Shown: positions 1-7,461, counted from the stretch's first letter. The stretch: 24,714 nt of DNA from a virus (IMGVR_UViG_3300047586_000068:1-24714), one strand, 5' to 3'. Numbers and translations: made by a program. Notes: a model not told the origin generated them from the letters alone.

Positions 1-63
1 GACAGCGGCACGGCCACGGCTGGCGACAGAGGCACGGCCACGGCTGGCGACAGCGGCACGGCG
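1..63 (+). repeat. 24-bp tandem repeat inside the first gene
   Basis: Two full units at 1-24 and 25-48 differ only at base 6 of the unit (C or A). A partial third unit follows at 49-63. Each unit encodes eight residues, so the repeat keeps the reading frame and can change copy number by slippage. It probably continues to the left of the window. Confidence 0.85.
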
Positions 64-213
64 AAAACGGGAGATATCGGAATCATCGTCTGTCGATGGT
101 ACGACGATGCGAAAGAGCGCTATCGCCTGACCGTTGGATACGTCGGCGAGGATGGGATCGAGCCGAATACGTTCTACCGCTGCGACGAACGCGGAAAGCT
201 GGTGAAAGCATGA
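1..213 (+). CDS. C-terminal part of repeat-containing phage protein (DUF7666-like)
   Basis: The reading frame is open from base 1 to a TGA at 211-213, so the start lies left of the window. The visible 70 residues begin with glycine-rich repeats of about eight residues (DSGTATAG, DRGTATAG, DSGTA). A compact tail follows, containing GIIVCRWYDD and ending NTFYRCDERGKLVKA. This layout, with Gly/Ala/Thr repeats running into a short beta-rich domain with a W-Y and a closing 'xWYxxxDGxxV'-like segment, matches phage proteins I know as DUF7666 or 'pentapeptide-like repeat' proteins. Their function is not established. The family name rests on memory of its general shape, since the N-terminus is missing. 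The stop overlaps the next small ORF by ATGA. Confidence 0.6.
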   Translation, partial: DSGTATAGDRGTATAGDSGTAKTGDIGIIVCRWYDDAKERYRLTVGYVGEDGIEPNTFYRCDERGKLVKA

Positions 214-263
214 GAACGCACACACGCAAGCCAGCGCCGACGCGCAGGCGGGAGGGGCGCTGA
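210..263 (+). CDS. tiny basic ORF (17 aa) bridging two genes
   Basis: The ATG at 210 overlaps the upstream stop (ATGA), and its own TGA at 261-263 shares a base with the ATG of the exonuclease gene (TGATG). It encodes MRTHTRKPAPTRRREGR, which is strongly basic. It may be a real micro-protein or only a coupling segment that carries ribosomes to the next gene. The purine-rich GGGAGGGG near 250-257 is the ribosome binding site of the exonuclease and lies inside this ORF. There is no homology evidence. Confidence 0.3.
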   Translation: MRTHTRKPAPTRRREGR

Positions 264-1225
264 TGGAGACCCAAGACGTTCAGCTTGTGAAGTACGACAG
301 TCGCGAAGAGTGGCTGGCCGCCCGCACGGCATCGATCGGTGCCAGCGAGTCGGCCGCACTGTTCGGCCTTGCGCCAGAAGGCCGTGAATCAGAGTTCAGC
401 CTATGGGCAAAAAAGGCCGGCATGGTTGAGCCAGAGCAGATCGACGAGGAATGGCTGTTCTGGGGCGCGGCACTCGAGCAGCCGATTGCCGACCGTTACG
501 CCAAGCGAACTGGCCACAAACTCTGGACGCCACCCAATGCGTTCTGCGTGGCAGTCCACCCGCGCCTGCCGTTCCTGACCGCAACCATCGACCGATGGAT
601 CATCGAGGCAGCCGGGCGCACCGAGCGCGGAGACCTGGAGATCAAGAACGTCGGAGCCTTCAACGCTGATTGGCGGGAGGATGGCGCCGCCGCCCTGCCG
701 CTCTACGTACAGGCGCAGGTGCAGCATCAGCTCGCCGTGACGGGGTTCGGGTGGGCCGTGGTCGCGGCACTCGTCGGCGGCAACAAGCTGGAGACCTTCG
801 AGATCGAGCGGAACCCGGAATTCATCGCCGAGCTCGAAGCGAAGGCCGAGGAGTTCTGGGGCAAGGTGCAGCGCAAGGAAGCGCCGCCAGCCGACGGGAA
901 GACCGCTACCACCAAGGCTCTCAAACGTCTCCACCCGGATGACAATGGCGAGACGATGGAACTCGACGCCGCTGCGGTAGAGCTGGCCGCAGAGCTCGAA
1001 GCAGCCAAGGCATGGAAGAAGGCTGGTGAAGACGCGGCCGAGGAAGCTGGCAACAAGCTGCGCGCCATCCTCGGAGCCAACACGTACGGCGCCCTGCCGG
1101 ACGGCCGGGTCGTTTCGCTCAAGACGACAGAAACCAAGGGCTACACCTGCGTGGTCGAGCCCAAGAAATATCGAACACTCAAGATCCTCAAGGCGAAGGC
1201 CGCAACGAAAGGAAAGAAATCATGA
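263..1225 (+). CDS. YqaJ-family phage recombination exonuclease
   Basis: A 320-residue protein with the YqaJ viral recombinase fold (lambda-exonuclease-like PD-(D/E)XK). Visible hallmarks are an early R-x3-IGASE segment (residues 21-29), GAALE (E72) and the catalytic core TIDR (D110) with LEIK (E126-x-K128). The Q150/Q154-H155-Q156 helix follows the core, as expected. Family members degrade one strand of double-stranded DNA to make single strands for an annealing protein. The C-terminal third (about 205-320) is helical and charged and may be an accessory domain. The start is an ATG with GGGAGGGG just upstream. The next gene, overlapping by ATGA, is the candidate annealing partner, which is the normal exonuclease/annealase order. 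Confidence 0.93.
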   Translation: METQDVQLVKYDSREEWLAARTASIGASESAALFGLAPEGRESEFSLWAKKAGMVEPEQIDEEWLFWGAALEQPIADRYAKRTGHKLWTPPNAFCVAVHPRLPFLTATIDRWIIEAAGRTERGDLEIKNVGAFNADWREDGAAALPLYVQAQVQHQLAVTGFGWAVVAALVGGNKLETFEIERNPEFIAELEAKAEEFWGKVQRKEAPPADGKTATTKALKRLHPDDNGETMELDAAAVELAAELEAAKAWKKAGEDAAEEAGNKLRAILGANTYGALPDGRVVSLKTTETKGYTCVVEPKKYRTLKILKAKAATKGKKS

Positions 1226-2280
1226 CCGACAAGACCCAGGAGATGGTGCGAGTTCCCCAGGCCGGCGAGCTGGCGCGTGAAGAGTTCGGCGCGAACTCCA
1301 TTGAGAAGCGCGGAGAACTTGCCGACCGCGCCCTGGCCAAGCAGGCAGAAGCGCAGGTGCAGGCCCGCTATCTCATGGCGATGAAAAACCCGCGGGACAT
1401 GATGGAGGCTCGTGAGCGGTTGTTGCGTGACTGCTCTCGCCCGGTGTTCGCGCGCAAGGCGATCTACAAGAAGCCCGTCGGCAAGGGCGTCGAGGGTCCG
1501 TCAATCCGGCTGGCCGAGGCCGCTGCTCGCGCCATGACCAACATCATCACCGACGTCATGGCGGTGTACGATGACACGCAGAAGCGGATCATTCGCGTGA
1601 TGGCCAGTGACCTGGAGGCCAACATCACGTTCACCAAGGACGTGACGGTCCACAAGGCGGTCGAGCGGTCGAACGCCACCGGCCGCAAGGTCATCAGCTC
1701 GCGGACCAATTCCAACGGACAGTTGACCTACTTGGTCGAGGCCACGGACGACGAGATCGCCGACCGCGAGAACGCGCTGGCGTCGAAGGCGATCCGCGGC
1801 TGCCTGCTGCGGCTCACCCCTGGCGACATCCTCGAAGAGGCGATCCAGCGCTGCTACGAGACCATGCTCAAGAAGGACGCCGAGGACCCGGACGGCGCGC
1901 GCAAGGAAATGTGCGACGCATTCGCCGACATCGGGGTGACGGTCGAGCAGATCGCCAGCTACCTCGGCCACCCGCTCGATCAAACGGTGGAGCCAAAGGA
2001 GATGAAGGACCTGCGTGGCATCTACAACGCCATCAAGGACGGAGAGGCCACGTGGTCGGAAGCCCTCGCGGCGCGCGCTCCATCCCAACAGAAGCCAGGG
2101 GAGGGAAAGACCCCGGCCCCAGACACTAAGCCAGCGACACTCGCCGATGCTGCTGCCAAGTCGAAGGCGTCACGCGAGAAAGCCCCGGAGGCCGCACCCG
2201 AGAAGCAGCCCGTGGTCAAGCTTGAAGGCACGGACGGCAAGCAGATGGAACTCGGGAGAACACCGGGAGAGGAGGGCTGA
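1222..2280 (+). CDS. putative single-strand annealing protein (RecT/ERF-like role)
   Basis: A 352-residue protein starting in an ATGA overlap with the exonuclease. The central region (about 50-215) looks like one conserved domain: YLMAMKNPRDMMEARERLL, then a CSRPVFARKAIYKKPVGKG segment, a GPSIRLAEAAARA helix, several beta strands (VMAVYDD, IIRVMASDLEA) and SKAIRGCLLRLTPGDILEEA. The last 80 residues are rich in Ala, Lys and Pro and look disordered, which is usual for annealing proteins. I recognise it as a common phage protein beside YqaJ or Rad50-like genes. Assignment to a named annealase family is inference from position. It would coat the single strand made by the exonuclease and pair it with homologous DNA. 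Confidence 0.65.
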   Translation: MTDKTQEMVRVPQAGELAREEFGANSIEKRGELADRALAKQAEAQVQARYLMAMKNPRDMMEARERLLRDCSRPVFARKAIYKKPVGKGVEGPSIRLAEAAARAMTNIITDVMAVYDDTQKRIIRVMASDLEANITFTKDVTVHKAVERSNATGRKVISSRTNSNGQLTYLVEATDDEIADRENALASKAIRGCLLRLTPGDILEEAIQRCYETMLKKDAEDPDGARKEMCDAFADIGVTVEQIASYLGHPLDQTVEPKEMKDLRGIYNAIKDGEATWSEALAARAPSQQKPGEGKTPAPDTKPATLADAAAKSKASREKAPEAAPEKQPVVKLEGTDGKQMELGRTPGEEG

Positions 2281-2285
2281 CCACC

Positions 2286-3584
2286 ATGACCAAGCTCATC
2301 GAGTTCCGCGCCGAGAACACCCGTGTCTTGAAAGCCGTCCGCATCACCCCCGACGGCAACATGGTCATTCTCGGCGGAAGAAACGGTTCTGGAAAAACGA
2401 CTGTGCTCGACGACATCGAGCTGCTGTTCGCCGGCGCCGGTAGCGACAAGATGCCGGCCGTGCCCATCCGCACCGGCCAGACCTCGGGCCGCACCTCGGG
2501 CAAGCTCTCCAACGGCATCACGCTGGAGCGCGAGTGGTCCGCGACGGGCACGCGCCTCATCGCCCGCGATGCCGACGGCAAGAAGTTGCCGGGCGGCCCC
2601 CAGGCCGTCGCCGACAAGTTCTATTCGTCAGTGGCGTTCGACCCGCTCGAATTCGCCGACAAGATGGAGCCCAGGAGACAGGCCGAGGTGCTACGCAAGC
2701 TCGTGGGCCTCGACTTTGCCGAGCTGGATGCCAAGCGCGCCAGCATCTACGCCGAGCGCGAGGACGGCGGGCGCGACTTGAACCGGCGCAAGGGACAGCT
2801 CGCGACCATGCCAGAAGTTCCGGGCGCACCCGACGCCGAGGTGAGTGTCGCCGAGCTCGTACAAGAGAAGGACGCGGCCGAGGCGCACAACCGCAACAAC
2901 CAGAGGGTGCGTGGCGCCTACGTTGCCGCCCAGGAAGCCGAGCAACGCGCCAGCATCGCGGTATCGAAGGCCAAGGCCGCCCTGGAAGAGTCGGAGAGGC
3001 AGCACGCCGAAGCGCGCGCCAAGACGCTCACCGCTGCCAACGCGATGGAGGCACTGAAGGACAAGGAGACCACCCCGCTTATCGAGCGCATCAAGGGGGC
3101 CGAGGACATCAACCGGACTGTGCGGGCTCGCAAGGAACGGGAGAAGGTGGCGACCGATGTCGACCGCATGGAGTCCGAGCGCCGCGCCCTCACGGCCAAG
3201 CTCGAAGCCATCGACGCCGAGAAGGCCAAGGCGCTGGCCGAGGCGAAGTGGCCAGTCGATGGACTCGGGTTCAGCGGCGACGGCGTGACCTACCAGGGCC
3301 TGCCGTTCGCCCAGGCGAGCAAGGCGCAGCGGTACGGGGTCAGCGTGGCGATCGGCGCCATGCTCAACCCGGAGTTGCCCGTGATGCTCATTCGGGACGC
3401 CAGCGCGCTCGACGAGGACGCCATGGCGTTGCTTGCCAAGCTGGCCGAGGAGAAGGGCCAGCAGCTCTGGATTGAGAGGGTCGGCAAGAATGACGTGGGC
3501 GCCATCATCCTGGAGGACGGCGAGGTTGCTGGCGTGGTGACGGAGCCGGGCAAGGTGGGGCCCATCGAGACCGCGGGGAAGTAG
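2286..3584 (+). CDS. SMC/Rad50-like AAA ATPase
   Basis: A 432-residue ABC-type ATPase. Residues 30-38 (GGRNGSGKT) are a clear Walker A motif. A long alanine- and glutamate-rich coiled coil spans roughly 146-316. The C-terminal lobe has VTYQGLPFAQASKAQR, occupying the place of the ABC signature, and a degenerate Walker B near 364-373 (LPVMLIRDAS) followed by LDED. The short coil suits the mini-Rad50/RecF-like ATPases that phages carry beside exonuclease and annealase genes. It probably helps end processing, although no SbcD-type nuclease is adjacent. The ATG lies five bases after the previous stop, with GAGAGGAGG upstream. A related C-terminal lobe without Walker A is fused to another gene at 5739-6926. 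Confidence 0.85.
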   Translation: MTKLIEFRAENTRVLKAVRITPDGNMVILGGRNGSGKTTVLDDIELLFAGAGSDKMPAVPIRTGQTSGRTSGKLSNGITLEREWSATGTRLIARDADGKKLPGGPQAVADKFYSSVAFDPLEFADKMEPRRQAEVLRKLVGLDFAELDAKRASIYAEREDGGRDLNRRKGQLATMPEVPGAPDAEVSVAELVQEKDAAEAHNRNNQRVRGAYVAAQEAEQRASIAVSKAKAALEESERQHAEARAKTLTAANAMEALKDKETTPLIERIKGAEDINRTVRARKEREKVATDVDRMESERRALTAKLEAIDAEKAKALAEAKWPVDGLGFSGDGVTYQGLPFAQASKAQRYGVSVAIGAMLNPELPVMLIRDASALDEDAMALLAKLAEEKGQQLWIERVGKNDVGAIILEDGEVAGVVTEPGKVGPIETAGK

Positions 3585-3588
3585 GGCC

Positions 3589-3669
3589 ATGCCCATCCCC
3601 AACACCATCGTCCAGATGCCGCCGCTGCATCCGCTGCTGGCGGCGCTTGTCGCGAAGGCGGCCACATGA
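3589..3669 (+). CDS. small ORF (26 aa), coupled to next gene
   Basis: The ATG at 3589 lies four bases after the ATPase stop, and the TGA at 3667-3669 overlaps the next ATG as ATGA. The product is hydrophobic and proline-containing (MPIPNTIVQMPPLHPLLAALV, then AKAAT). The tight spacing on both sides favours a translated peptide. No function can be assigned. Confidence 0.4.
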   Translation: MPIPNTIVQMPPLHPLLAALVAKAAT

Positions 3670-4013
3670 CCGCCATCTGCCCCACGTGCCGCTGCCTGCC
3701 CGTTCTGGAGCACGACCACCGAGGCTTTCGCTACGGCTGCGCAAACAGGAACCGACACCACATCCGCTCTGGCTTCGCCGGCCACGGCTGCGAGAACTGG
3801 ACGGTGTACTATGCGACGACCGAACGAGTCGCCCGCAAGTCGTGGAACCGGGCCGTGGCGACCGAGCCTGGCAAGTGCGTTTGCGGGTTGCGTCTGCCGT
3901 GCAACGACTGCCTCGTGGGCAGAAGTGCGACGTCCCGTGACGCCGGGAAAAGTCAATGGTGGGCGCAACGGAAGGACCACCATCCCTACTCCAACGAGGA
4001 CTCGCGGCCATGA
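3666..4013 (+). CDS. small zinc-ribbon protein, Lar-like
   Basis: A 115-residue protein beginning MTAICPTCRCLPVLEHD, with cysteine pairs at C5/C8, further cysteines around residues 25 and 42, and RKSWNRA at about 57-63. A CPxC knuckle, a second cysteine pair and a C-terminal 'xxWNRR'-type helix form the pattern of the Lar (restriction alleviation) zinc-ribbon family that phages often carry. A second cysteine cluster (KCVCGLRLPCNDC) follows, so it may hold two metal sites. The role is inferred only. It starts in an ATGA overlap and ends in an ATGA overlap with the next gene. Confidence 0.6.
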   Translation: MTAICPTCRCLPVLEHDHRGFRYGCANRNRHHIRSGFAGHGCENWTVYYATTERVARKSWNRAVATEPGKCVCGLRLPCNDCLVGRSATSRDAGKSQWWAQRKDHHPYSNEDSRP

Positions 4014-4264
4014 GCAAGCGCGCGCAGTCCTGGGAGCTTGGCGGGGAGCGCCCTTCGGTGATCAACCCGCGCGCCAATGTCAGGGCCAAGCGGCGGGCGC
4101 GGCCGTTCGCGCGGTGGACGGCGCTACACCAGACCATGGTTGCCTACGATGGGCAGCCGGTGTTTGTCATCTCGCCGGAGGAAATGCGCGAGCTAGTCGT
4201 GCGCGCCCTCAACGCGGCCAAGGTGACGCTGCCCAGGCCGCGGGCCGGTAGGGCAAGTAGGTGA
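4010..4264 (+). CDS. small basic hypothetical protein
   Basis: An 84-residue protein starting at the ATG that overlaps the upstream stop (ATGA). The N-terminal half is very basic (RANVRAKRRARPFARW). The C-terminal half, VFVISPEEMRELVVRALNAA, predicts a strand followed by an amphipathic helix. It could bind nucleic acid, but I do not recognise a family. It overlaps the next gene's GTG start by four bases. Confidence 0.6.
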   Translation: MSKRAQSWELGGERPSVINPRANVRAKRRARPFARWTALHQTMVAYDGQPVFVISPEEMRELVVRALNAAKVTLPRPRAGRASR

Positions 4265-4479
4265 CCATGTGGAATTTCGCCATCGCGTTCTCGTCGGGCC
4301 ATCCCTGGCTGTTCACCTTTTCGCTGCTCGTATCACTGTGGGCAGCGGTGCAGCCGTTTCACTATTTCTTCCTGTGCTGGAATCGCTGGCTGCGCTCGCG
4401 AAACATCAAAGCGCATGGCTGGCCAACACCACCGATTGACGGCGACGGCGACGTTGTCCAGAGGGAAAAGGAAGCATGA
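4261..4479 (+). CDS. small membrane protein
   Basis: A 72-residue protein with a GTG start in a GTGA overlap; an ATG two codons later (4267) is an alternative. Residues about 14-40 form one long hydrophobic stretch rich in Trp and Phe, probably one transmembrane helix. A basic and then acidic tail follows (NRWLRSRNIKAHG, ending VVQREKEA). It sits directly before the secreted lytic transglycosylase and overlaps it by ATGA, so it may help envelope access or act as a small holin-like protein. That role is inference only. Confidence 0.6.
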   Translation: MTMWNFAIAFSSGHPWLFTFSLLVSLWAAVQPFHYFFLCWNRWLRSRNIKAHGWPTPPIDGDGDVVQREKEA

Positions 4480-4976
4480 CCCGCGTCGCCCTGGCCATCA
4501 TCGGCGCCGCTCTCTGCCTGACCGCTGAATGCGGGCCGGCGCGCGCCACGACCACCGAGGACGCCATCGCCATTGCCTGCGGCCCTGGCCACGTCCACCT
4601 CGCCCCGATGGTCGACGCGGCGGCACGGCGGTACATGCTCGACCGGGTGACGTTGGTGGCCCTGATGTACGTCGAAAGCCGCTGCCAGACGCACGCCGTG
4701 AGCCGTAGAGGCGCGATCGGGCTCCTCCAGGTACTCCCGCGCTCCCCGGCCGCCAATCGTCGCACCAGCGCGCAGCTACGCGACCCAGCGGAGAACATCC
4801 CCACGGGCGCTCGCTGGCTTTCCCTGATGACCGTGTGGTGCGGCGGCCTGCCGGCCGGGCTGGGAGCCTATAATTCGGGGAGCTGCACCAAGAGCCGGCG
4901 CTTCGCCCGCCACGTGCTCTCGGTCGCGAACCGGATATGGCGCGAGCTGGCCAGGCGCCGCGAGGTGCGAAGTTGA
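4476..4976 (+). CDS. secreted lytic transglycosylase (SLT domain)
   Basis: A 166-residue protein with an N-terminal signal peptide (hydrophobic residues 4-17, cleavage likely near PARA at 21-24). An SLT/goose-lysozyme-like catalytic domain follows. The catalytic glutamate is E67 in LMYVESRCQTHAVS, followed by RGAIGLLQVLP (79-88) and LGAYNSG (129-135), which are the standard motifs of this fold. The enzyme cleaves the glycan backbone of peptidoglycan to give 1,6-anhydro ends. In phages such proteins help DNA entry or lysis. The position among early recombination genes, far from the holin at 13866, is unusual. Residues 147-166 are basic. Confidence 0.9.
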   Translation: MTRVALAIIGAALCLTAECGPARATTTEDAIAIACGPGHVHLAPMVDAAARRYMLDRVTLVALMYVESRCQTHAVSRRGAIGLLQVLPRSPAANRRTSAQLRDPAENIPTGARWLSLMTVWCGGLPAGLGAYNSGSCTKSRRFARHVLSVANRIWRELARRREVRS

Positions 4977-4988
4977 AGGGAGACCACG

Positions 4989-5507
4989 ATGCGATACGCA
5001 GAAGGAACGACCGTCACCGAGGAAAAATCCCGGTACGAAATCGAGCAGACGATCCGCCGGTACGTCGGGCGAGACGCTTTCTTTTCCTACGGGCAGGCGT
5101 CCGGGAAGGCGGCAATCCAGTTCGCGGCCCACGGCCGACAGATCAAGTTCGAGCTCCCGCTGCCGTTGCGCGAAGAGGCCGAGAAGGGAGCCAAGCGCAA
5201 GGGTTCGTACCGCGACGCCACCGATCGGCAGATTGAAGAGTGGCTCAACCAGGAACACCGGCGCCGCTGGCGCTGCATGCTGCTCATCATCAAGGCCAAG
5301 TTCGAGGCGGTGCAGATGAAGCTAGAGCTGGCCGAAACCGAGGACGCGAAGGCGCAGGTGTTCGAGCAGGAGTTTCTCGCCTGCATCGTCGGAGACGGCG
5401 GGCAGACGCTCTACCAGGCGATTCGTGAAGCGAAGATCGGCGGGCAGAGACTACTGCCGCCGGTCGAACGTCCTGGCGTCGTCGACATCGCGGACGCGCG
5501 CAAGTGA
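4989..5507 (+). CDS. conserved phage protein of unknown function
   Basis: A 172-residue soluble protein with an ATG preceded by GAAGGGAG. It opens MRYAEGTTVTEEKSRYEIEQ, then RYVGRDAFFSYG, AAIQFAAHGRQIKFELPLP, a charged helical middle with RRRWRCMLLIIKAKFEAV, and FEQEFLACIVGDGGQTLYQ. I recognise this arrangement from many tailed phages of high-GC hosts, where it usually lies among replication and recombination genes. No activity is known to me. It is the last gene before the first large gap, so it probably ends the early operon. Confidence 0.75.
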   Translation: MRYAEGTTVTEEKSRYEIEQTIRRYVGRDAFFSYGQASGKAAIQFAAHGRQIKFELPLPLREEAEKGAKRKGSYRDATDRQIEEWLNQEHRRRWRCMLLIIKAKFEAVQMKLELAETEDAKAQVFEQEFLACIVGDGGQTLYQAIREAKIGGQRLLPPVERPGVVDIADARK

Positions 5508-5512
5508 CTCTC

Positions 5513-5568
5513 CCCGCCACCCCCGTTGAAACCCCGGGCCTCAGCAACCCGTGACGAGCGGTGGCGGG
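5513..5568 (+). terminator. stem-loop after the early operon (possible terminator)
   Basis: CCCGCCACC (5513-5521) is perfectly complementary to GGTGGCGGG (5560-5568), with a 38-base loop holding a smaller GTTG/CAAC pairing. The bases after the stem are ACTTTCC, a weak T-run, so it is not a classical intrinsic terminator. Its place, five bases after a stop codon and before a promoter-like element, suggests transcript end formation or 3' end protection. Confidence 0.5.
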
Positions 5569-5587
5569 ACTTTCCTCGAAATGGATA

Positions 5588-5617
5588 CTTGACAAGCGGA
5601 CCCGAAAAGCCGATTCT
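5588..5617 (+). promoter_or_regulatory. promoter-like element with CTTGACAAG
   Basis: TTGACA at 5589-5594 is a perfect -35 hexamer. Seventeen bases later, GATTCT (5612-5617) matches the -10 consensus at only 3 of 6 positions. The -35 sits inside the dyad CTTG-A-CAAG (5588-5596), which recurs at 13664 and 24534. Transcription from about 5624 would serve the small ORF at 5638 and the replication gene at 5739. Confidence 0.5.
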
Positions 5618-5637
5618 CTTTCTCGCTTAGGATCACC

Positions 5638-5739
5638 ATGCATCCTCGACACACGAGATCGACCGCGTACCCCACCCCGGTGGTCCTAAGCAGCTATTGG
5701 GTGCAGGAGTGCGCGGCCGTTCTGGGGGGTCGAGGCTAG
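5638..5739 (+). CDS. small ORF (33 aa) leading the replication block
   Basis: The ATG at 5638 is preceded by TTAGGATCACC, a reasonable ribosome binding site. The TAG at 5737-5739 shares its last base with the GTG start of the next gene (TAGTG). The product starts MHPRHTRSTAYPTPVVLSSY and ends ECAAVLGGRG. It could be a leader peptide coupling translation to the downstream gene. I recognise no family. Confidence 0.4.
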   Translation: MHPRHTRSTAYPTPVVLSSYWVQECAAVLGGRG

Positions 5740-6926
5740 TGCGCTGGGAAGACGAGCCATGGGTGAAGCTCTACACCCGAGACACCCTCGACTGGGACGC
5801 GCTTGGGTGGGAGGCGCAGGCGGTTTGGTTTTTCGTCTTCAAGAAGCTCGACACGGCCGGGATCCTCGACCTTGGCAGGAAGGGAACCAAGGGGTTCGCC
5901 GCTGCCCTTGGGATGCCGTTCGATCTGTTCGGACGGGCACTCGCAACCCTGCTTGAGGATGGCTGCCTAGTGCTCCGTGGGAACGTGCTGGTGATGCCAA
6001 ACTATGTCGAGGCGCAGCAGGCGAGAAAGTCTGACAGACAGCGGCAGCGGGATTCGCGTTCAAGGGCAAGGGACGCGGCATTGTCACAGAAAGTGACAGA
6101 AGATGGCGGGCACGTCACGCCAACGCAGTTGCCGTCACGGGAACGCGATGGCCGTCACGTGAGCACTGCGACAGTGCCAGAAGAGAAGAGAGGAGAAGAG
6201 ATCTCTCGTGATCTTTCCTTTTCACTCTCAGCTCCGGATCCGGATCAGAGCAACCAGCGTGCCAAGACCGGGCACGACTGGCTGTGTTACTTCAACGCGC
6301 GATTCTTCCAGGTGCGCGGGAAGCAGCGCGGGTGCGCCTCGGACGCCAAAGCGTCTGCCGTCCTTGGCGACGCCCTAGCCGCGCAGCCAGAAGCCGCCAT
6401 CGAGTTCACCCTGGACGGGGATGGCGATCCCATCGCAGTTCAGGTCGCCGGCGCCGAGCAAGCCCTCGGGGAGGCCAAGGTCGCGGTCACGGAGGCCGAG
6501 CGCGGCGCCGAGCTGGCCAAGACCCGCCTGGAGCACACCGATGCCAAGGCGGCCGTCGAGCGCGGCGAGGCCGAGGCCGAGCGGCTGGACGCCATCGTCA
6601 ACCGGCTGACCAAGGACGCGCCGGCAGAGCTGGCCAAGCGGTCCAACCTCATCCCGGGCCTGGAGCTCACCCCGACCACCATCACCCTGGACGGCACGCC
6701 ACTTGACAGCCGGAGCGGCAAAGAGCAGATGTTCTTCGCGGTGGAGCTGGCCAAGCGCATGAACGCCCGCTCTCGGATCTTGATCGTGGACGACCTCCAG
6801 GATCTCGACCCGGACCAGCAGCCCGAGTTCATCAAGATGGCCCGCGAAGGCGGCTGGCAGCTCATCGGCTCTCTCGTCGCCCGCGGCGACCTGGCGGTCA
6901 TCGGCCTCAAGGACGAGGCAGAGTAG
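5739..6926 (+). CDS. chimeric protein: phage replication-type N-terminus fused to SMC-like ATPase C-lobe
   Basis: With the GTG at 5739 (TAGTG overlap) the protein is 395 residues; an in-frame TTG at 5697 would add 14. Residues 1-90 (VRWEDEPWVKLYTRDTLDW, then GLGMPFDLFGRALATLLEDG-like text and LVMPNYVEAQQARKSDRQR) resemble N-terminal winged-helix domains of phage replication proteins. Residues 175-215 (HDWLCYFNARFF, DAKASAVLGDALAAQPEA) fit the start of such a protein's C-terminal domain. From about residue 220 (nt ~6395) the text changes to ATPase sequence: FTLDGDGDPIAVQV, a coiled coil at 237-300, an ABC-signature-like SRSGKEQ (324-330) and a Walker B ILIVDDLQDLD (347-357). There is no Walker A. 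It looks like an in-frame fusion of two genes. Function is uncertain; the N-terminal DNA-binding part may still work. Confidence 0.75.
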   Translation: MRWEDEPWVKLYTRDTLDWDALGWEAQAVWFFVFKKLDTAGILDLGRKGTKGFAAALGMPFDLFGRALATLLEDGCLVLRGNVLVMPNYVEAQQARKSDRQRQRDSRSRARDAALSQKVTEDGGHVTPTQLPSRERDGRHVSTATVPEEKRGEEISRDLSFSLSAPDPDQSNQRAKTGHDWLCYFNARFFQVRGKQRGCASDAKASAVLGDALAAQPEAAIEFTLDGDGDPIAVQVAGAEQALGEAKVAVTEAERGAELAKTRLEHTDAKAAVERGEAEAERLDAIVNRLTKDAPAELAKRSNLIPGLELTPTTITLDGTPLDSRSGKEQMFFAVELAKRMNARSRILIVDDLQDLDPDQQPEFIKMAREGGWQLIGSLVARGDLAVIGLKDEAE

Positions 6927-7008
6927 ATCCCCGGCCGAGCCGCACGGCCATTGACCGTCGCCGTTTTGAACACGCCGGCGCCGGATGCGGCACCTTCCAA
7001 GGTGAACC

Positions 7009-7461
7009 ATGAAAGCCATTACCTTCCACCACCCATTCCCCTGGGCCATCGTGAACGGCAAGCCGGTCGAGAACCGGGGCTGGGAGCCTCCCGACAACCA
7101 GCTCCGCCCTGGCGACTGGCTTGCCTTCCACGGCGGCAAGTTCCCGACCGGGATAGCTCTGGCCGAGGCCGCGACGGACTACCAGTGGATCATCGACCGC
7201 GGGCTGCTCAAGCCGGCCGGCGGTCTGCTGAGCCAGTTGATCTCGCCCTACGCTAGCGCCATCTTTGCCGTGGTCCACTACACCGGCGTGGTCACGAAGC
7301 ACGACAGCCGGTGGTTCTTCGGACCCTTCGGGTGGTGCTGGGACAAGATCATCATCCTGCCCACGCCGGTGCCGTGCCGAGGAGCACAGAAGCTGTGGGA
7401 TGTCCCGGCCGATGTGCTCGACAAGATGCGAGCGCAGTTCAGGAAGTCCGATGGCCGGTGA
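7009..7461 (+). CDS. ASCH-domain protein
   Basis: A 150-residue protein with an ATG preceded by AAGGTGAACC. It begins MKAITFHHPFPWAIVNGKP and continues VENRGWEPP, a GDWLAFHGGKF strand, AIFAVVHYTGVV and a WDKIIILPTPVPCRGAQKLW segment. This is the ASCH beta-barrel pattern (PUA-related), including the early 'Q/HPW/FA..I..G.K..E.R.W' signature. ASCH proteins bind RNA or modified nucleosides, and some are N4-acetylcytidine amidohydrolases. Which activity applies here cannot be told. The gap at 6927-7008 before it holds only a TTGACC without a good -10. It overlaps the next gene by 11 bases. Confidence 0.88.
   Translation: MKAITFHHPFPWAIVNGKPVENRGWEPPDNQLRPGDWLAFHGGKFPTGIALAEAATDYQWIIDRGLLKPAGGLLSQLISPYASAIFAVVHYTGVVTKHDSRWFFGPFGWCWDKIIILPTPVPCRGAQKLWDVPADVLDKMRAQFRKSDGR

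Noticed and set aside
401-934. Minus-strand open frame inside the exonuclease gene
   Set aside because: Shadow of the YqaJ codons; the + strand frame carries all catalytic motifs.
2534-3475. Long second + strand frame inside the ATPase gene
   Set aside because: Arg/Gly-rich frame-shifted text with no domain; the Walker motifs lie in the other frame.
2691-3983. Long open frame on the minus strand (about 430 codons)
   Set aside because: It runs antisense through the ATPase gene and beyond, with composition typical of the GC-rich opposite frame, no motif and no ribosome site.
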